Shown piece by piece: positions 60,492 to 64,000 of a DNA stretch of 64,000 bases. The DNA comes from Mesotoga prima MesG1.Ag.4.2 (GTDB taxonomy: Bacteria > Thermotogota > Thermotogae > Petrotogales > Kosmotogaceae): positions 2,108,001 to 2,172,000 of the forward strand of contig NC_017934.1 in NCBI RefSeq assembly GCF_000147715.2, given 5' to 3'. Made by a program: the position numbers and the translations under genes. The stretch's first letter is position 1. Each line of letters starts with the position of its first letter. A model generated the notes under the pieces. That model did not search any database. It was not told the origin of the DNA and was given only the letters and a program-made list of their open reading frames with translations.

Positions 60492-62198
60492 ATGGAGGAA
60501 ATATCTTTAAAAAGGCTCCAAAGAAGATATGTTGGAAGTGATATTGATTTATCGCTTTGGGAGAATCTGGAGAGCGAGCTCAAGAGGCTTGAGGAATACG
60601 AAATTGTTGATAGAGATTCGCTAGAGAACTTCCTGCTTCACTGGAGTGAGCTATTCATGATTCTTCAAGAGAAGCTTGCATGGAAGTACATCGACATGAC
60701 AAGATTTGCTGATAACGAGAAGAAGAGACTTGATTATTCGAAATTCTTTGAAGATGTTTATTCGAAGGCAGAGCCTTACAGAATAAGGCTTATGAAAAAA
60801 TACTACGATAGCATTCACAGAAGGGAGTTAGATCCTTTCCGATATGAGAACTTCGATGCGATAGTTTCTAATGCGGTTGAGCTTTTCAATGAGGATAATC
60901 TCTCTCTGGAGGTTCAGGAGAAGAAAATGGCGTCTGAATATGCGGCGACCATCGGTTCAATAACTGCAGAGTTTCGAGGAAAAGAATACACTCTTTCGCA
61001 GCTATCGAGGTTCCAGCTGGAACCGGACCGCTTAACTCGCGAAGAAGCCTGGCGGCTTTCAATGAGCAAACTTGATGAAGTACATGAAAGCCTTGAGAAC
61101 TTATTTGATAGACTTCTTTCTGTAAGGGTTCCTCAGGCGGCAAATTCTGGATTCAGTAGTTATAGAGACTATATGCATCAGAAGAAGAACAGATTTGTCT
61201 ATTCAGTCGAGGATGTACACAGATTTCATGAATCTGTAGAAAAAGTTGTAGTCCCTTTTGTTTCGGAGCTAAATGAGAAGAGACGGAAAGAACTCGGGTT
61301 GGATAGACTAAGACCCTGGGATATTAGTGTTGAGCCTTCGGGAAGAGTGCTAAAGCCATTTGAAACAATGGAGGAATTCATACAGAAGGCTATCAGAGTA
61401 CTTCAGAAGGTTGACCCGGAGTTCGGCGTTAATCTCTTAAAGATGAAGGAGAACGGTCTGCTTGATCTCGAAAACAGAAAGGGAAAGGCTCCAGGTGGCT
61501 ACAACTACCCCTTAGATGAAACCGGCGCTCCTTTCATCTTTATGAACGCCACGGGAACTCCCGCAAATGTCAAAACCATACTTCATGAATCGGGACATGC
61601 GATGCACTCTTTTGCAACGACAGATGAGAAACTGATAGCTTATAGACACGCAACCCACGAAGCTGCCGAACTGGCTTCCATGTCTATGGAACTTTTGACG
61701 ATGGATTACTGGGATGAATACTACTCAGAAGAGGAGGTAAGGATTGCAAGAAAAGAGGAACTGGCCGGAACTTTGAGTTTTCTGCCATGGTGTATGATTG
61801 TGGATTCTTTCCAGCAGTGGATCTACACAAACCCCGATCATTCTTCCTCGGAAAGAGATGAGAAATTCTCTTTGGTTTTTGATCGATTTAACACTGGAGT
61901 CGACTGGACAGGACTCGAAGAAGAGAAGAAGATTCGCTGGCTTCTTCAGCCACATATTTTTACGAATCCCTTCTACTATATAGAATACGGAATTGCTCAA
62001 CTTGGGGCTCTCGCTGTTTACAGAAACTATAGGCAAAATGGCTCTAAGGCCATAAAGGATTACAAGAAGTTCCTTTCAATGGGTTATTCAAGGCCGCTAG
62101 ACGAATTGTTTGAAAGCGCAGGTATAAAATTCGATTTTTCGGAGCATTACCTGCTTGAACTCGTCCGATTTGTTGAAAGCGAGCTAGCTTTGCTTTGA
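60492..62198 (+). CDS. M3-family oligoendopeptidase (PepF-like)
   Basis: A 568-residue cytoplasmic zinc peptidase degrading short peptides. The zinc site is H365-E-S-G-H369 in TILHESGHAMHSF, with the third ligand Glu in THEAAELASMSMELL about 25 residues on. C-terminal FTNPFYYIEYGIAQLGAL is typical of oligoendopeptidase F. ATG 60492 after AGGAGG. Length fits the shorter PepF group. Could finish the degradation of peptides imported after the extracellular hydrolases act. Confidence 0.94.
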   Translation: MEEISLKRLQRRYVGSDIDLSLWENLESELKRLEEYEIVDRDSLENFLLHWSELFMILQEKLAWKYIDMTRFADNEKKRLDYSKFFEDVYSKAEPYRIRLMKKYYDSIHRRELDPFRYENFDAIVSNAVELFNEDNLSLEVQEKKMASEYAATIGSITAEFRGKEYTLSQLSRFQLEPDRLTREEAWRLSMSKLDEVHESLENLFDRLLSVRVPQAANSGFSSYRDYMHQKKNRFVYSVEDVHRFHESVEKVVVPFVSELNEKRRKELGLDRLRPWDISVEPSGRVLKPFETMEEFIQKAIRVLQKVDPEFGVNLLKMKENGLLDLENRKGKAPGGYNYPLDETGAPFIFMNATGTPANVKTILHESGHAMHSFATTDEKLIAYRHATHEAAELASMSMELLTMDYWDEYYSEEEVRIARKEELAGTLSFLPWCMIVDSFQQWIYTNPDHSSSERDEKFSLVFDRFNTGVDWTGLEEEKKIRWLLQPHIFTNPFYYIEYGIAQLGALAVYRNYRQNGSKAIKDYKKFLSMGYSRPLDELFESAGIKFDFSEHYLLELVRFVESELALL

Positions 62199-62236
62199 AG
62201 AGAGTGCTTCTTTGAAAGAATAGACAGTTCGTAAGG

Positions 62237-62269
62237 ACGTAATCCATCATAATTAAATCTACTCAAGAG
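62237..62269. repeat. Dispersed 33-36 base element, copy 3
   Basis: ACGTAATCCATCATAATTAAAT followed by CTACTCAAGAG would exceed a short motif, so only the shared parts are named: ACGTAAT, CATCATAATTAAATCT, CTCA.GAG. It matches the copy at 24011-24046 most closely. Confidence 0.65.
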
Positions 62270-62322
62270 CAGGATAGCTTCGGCGAAGCTCACAGAGTTA
62301 AAATTGGCGAGGAGGTGTTTGA

Positions 62323-64000
62323 ATGAGAAAAATCGTCTTTGTTATAGTTCTGATGATGGTACCGTTCGTTGTATTGGGACAGGTTGAAGAACTCAAGGCC
62401 AAGATAGCCGAAAATCCTTTGGATGTTGAGAGTCTCAAAGCATTGCTGGAAATCTATTATGAGAATTACGAACTTGAAAATTATGGAACGACACTTAAAG
62501 AAGTAATAATGGCTGTTGATGAGATTCCCGAAGCAATGTATCCGTTGATTGAAGAAGGAATTGAGAAGTTGCTTGAAAATGCTTATTCAGATTACGCCGA
62601 AGAAATATCCGAGATCCTTTTTGATCTTCGGCCAGACAAGAACTCTATGCTACTCTATCTTAAGTCCCTGAATAGCGGCTGGGCCATGTCGGAGGAGGCT
62701 ATCCGACAGTCTGTAAACAGACTTAGCGAAGATCAGATCGAGATTTACGAGTTTCTCCATGCGGAGTCTGTCGACCTTTATCCAGTCGATCTTCATCTGC
62801 TTGTATCGAGAATCCTTGTAGAGGATTTTGGAGAGACTGACTATTTGATTCCTTATATTGTGGGGTTGATAGACGATTACGACTTTTCAACCGCTAGAAG
62901 TCTGCTAAGTGAGAATTCAGAATTTCTTAGCTCTTCACCGATGTACTACTATCTAAATGGAATCCTTGATCTGGAGATAGGCTATTATGATGATGCAGTA
63001 GAATGGTTTCTGCAGGGCAAGTCGAGAGACGACGGTACTGAAATTTACGAGGCGCTGTCCTTGATCGAGTATATATATATCCCTGAATATGTAACCGATT
63101 TGTTCACCGCGATTGTCCTGGCCAACGACGAAGCATCGCTGATTTCGAATATTCAGGAGTTTGTTCTCAACTACGAGGAGTTGTCCTGGATCTTTTCGTG
63201 GATTTCAAGAGTTCCTGAACCTATGAAGCTGGCAGAGATTCTCTCAGATGAGGAGACTGCCGTATCGTACAACACGGTGAACCTCGATTTCGAGAAGATC
63301 AACATTGGTTTCTATGATGCTTACGCATCGCTTCGGGGAACAGTTTCAAGTGCTATTTATGGACAGTTTCTAGATGCGAGAACTTATGTCTACATATCTG
63401 AAAAGATGGATGGAGTCATAGTTGAAGGAGAAAGAGAGGCCAGATTTGATGGATGTGATGTTTATTCTCTTTCCCCCAACAGAGATCGATTATTGATCAT
63501 GGATACATGGGGAGAGTCAATCTCAATGGTAGATAGCAGCATGGACATTATATGGACATTGTCTGAAGAATACAGTATGGTACCTGTTGCGTGGTCACCG
63601 GATGGATCCAAGGTAGTTGTATCGACTGGCGGAGATTACTTCTCAGTGATCGATGTCGAATCGGGTCAGGTCATCGAGTCAATCGAGAGTTTCTATGATC
63701 TGGTCTTCTTGTCTTTGGATGAAACTTACGCGGTAGACTACGATGGAGAAATTGTCAATCTTACAAAAGAATCCCTTATTGATACAGATGCTCCAGCCTT
63801 CTGGGCTGCCTACGGCAATAATAACAAGATAATCTATTTCGAGTACCCCGACGAATACTCGGATTTCTCTTATGATTCTCTCCACGTATATGACTTGAGC
63901 ACTGGGGAAGACACCGTGATAGCTTATAACGTTATGTTCATGGATGCGCCGGTGCCTTCTGTGAAGATAGAGGGAGATTTCGTCTATTTCACAGAAAAGG
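62323..64000 (+). CDS. Exported TPR / beta-propeller protein (runs off the window)
   Basis: ATG 62323 after GAGGAGGTG; the frame stays open for 559 codons to the window end, so the C terminus is missing. Signal peptide 1-19 (VVLGQVEE). Residues 20-260 are helical repeats of TPR kind (ENPLDVESLKALLEIYYENY, YYLNGILDLEIGYYDDAVEWFLQG). From about 330 the sequence turns into beta-propeller strands (VAWSPDGSKVVVSTGGDYFSVIDVESGQV), as in TolB/WD40-like proteins. Likely a periplasmic scaffold; substrate unknown. Confidence 0.85.
   Translation, partial: MRKIVFVIVLMMVPFVVLGQVEELKAKIAENPLDVESLKALLEIYYENYELENYGTTLKEVIMAVDEIPEAMYPLIEEGIEKLLENAYSDYAEEISEILFDLRPDKNSMLLYLKSLNSGWAMSEEAIRQSVNRLSEDQIEIYEFLHAESVDLYPVDLHLLVSRILVEDFGETDYLIPYIVGLIDDYDFSTARSLLSENSEFLSSSPMYYYLNGILDLEIGYYDDAVEWFLQGKSRDDGTEIYEALSLIEYIYIPEYVTDLFTAIVLANDEASLISNIQEFVLNYEELSWIFSWISRVPEPMKLAEILSDEETAVSYNTVNLDFEKINIGFYDAYASLRGTVSSAIYGQFLDARTYVYISEKMDGVIVEGEREARFDGCDVYSLSPNRDRLLIMDTWGESISMVDSSMDIIWTLSEEYSMVPVAWSPDGSKVVVSTGGDYFSVIDVESGQVIESIESFYDLVFLSLDETYAVDYDGEIVNLTKESLIDTDAPAFWAAYGNNNKIIYFEYPDEYSDFSYDSLHVYDLSTGEDTVIAYNVMFMDAPVPSVKIEGDFVYFTEK

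Overview
This 64 kb window is bacterial chromosome and most likely from a mesophilic or moderately thermophilic member of the Thermotogota, Mesotoga/Kosmotoga type. That assignment is inference. It rests on AGA/AGG- and GAA-rich codon use, frequent TTG and GTG starts behind strong GGAGG sites, sugar ABC operons, several exported C69 dipeptidases, a PstSCAB-PhoU-PhoBR operon and a 791-residue LeuRS. There is no rRNA, tRNA, CRISPR array, prophage or complete insertion sequence. Genes are tightly packed, mostly with short or 4-base overlaps.

Layout. 1-9628: an exported-hydrolase locus with three C69 Ntn-dipeptidases (the first cut by the window edge), two related small exported proteins, a seven-repeat beta-propeller, an ion-transporter/TRAP-like permease, a 50-residue two-helix membrane protein and an M14-like deacylase. 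9706-11556: tandem HAD hydrolases and pyrophosphatase. 11662-14482: a lipoprotein with a cohesin-like domain followed directly by a papain-like protease ending in a dockerin-like domain. 14800-18980: leuS, a frameshifted methyltransferase and a DUF1848 protein. 18981-19972: a repeat-rich gene-free kilobase. 19973-25440: a UPF0316 protein, an operon of aldo/keto reductase, B12-binding protein and ABC exporter, an unknown small protein and a peroxiredoxin behind a consensus promoter. 25723-31250: a sugar ABC operon with a glycosyltransferase and an RpiR regulator.

31381-39707: a MEDS/HD-GYP protein, the phosphate operon and an exported phosphatase. 39925-40968: corA behind a 12-codon leader ORF. 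40961-45427: a surface-sugar cluster. 45504-54019: mixed housekeeping genes (uvsE, GerMN protein, transglutaminase, bcp, a broken GNAT, an esterase, nagA). 54020-55715: long-read annotations would probably leave this blank, but it holds a hairpin array and, on the minus strand, an operon of five 30-33-codon ORFs, each with its own strong ribosome binding site, a promoter in front and a terminator behind. 55716-64000: a methyltransferase, a MalY-like lyase, a sucrose-phosphate-synthase-like glycosyltransferase with a PfkB kinase, an M3 oligopeptidase and a partial TPR/propeller protein.

Best candidates for undescribed biology: the five-microprotein operon (54829-55390), the adjacent cohesin-like/dockerin-like pair (11662-14482), the corA leader peptide (39925-39963) and the dipeptidase-transporter locus with its 50-residue membrane protein. 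All functional statements come from reading the sequence and recalling families. No database search was possible.
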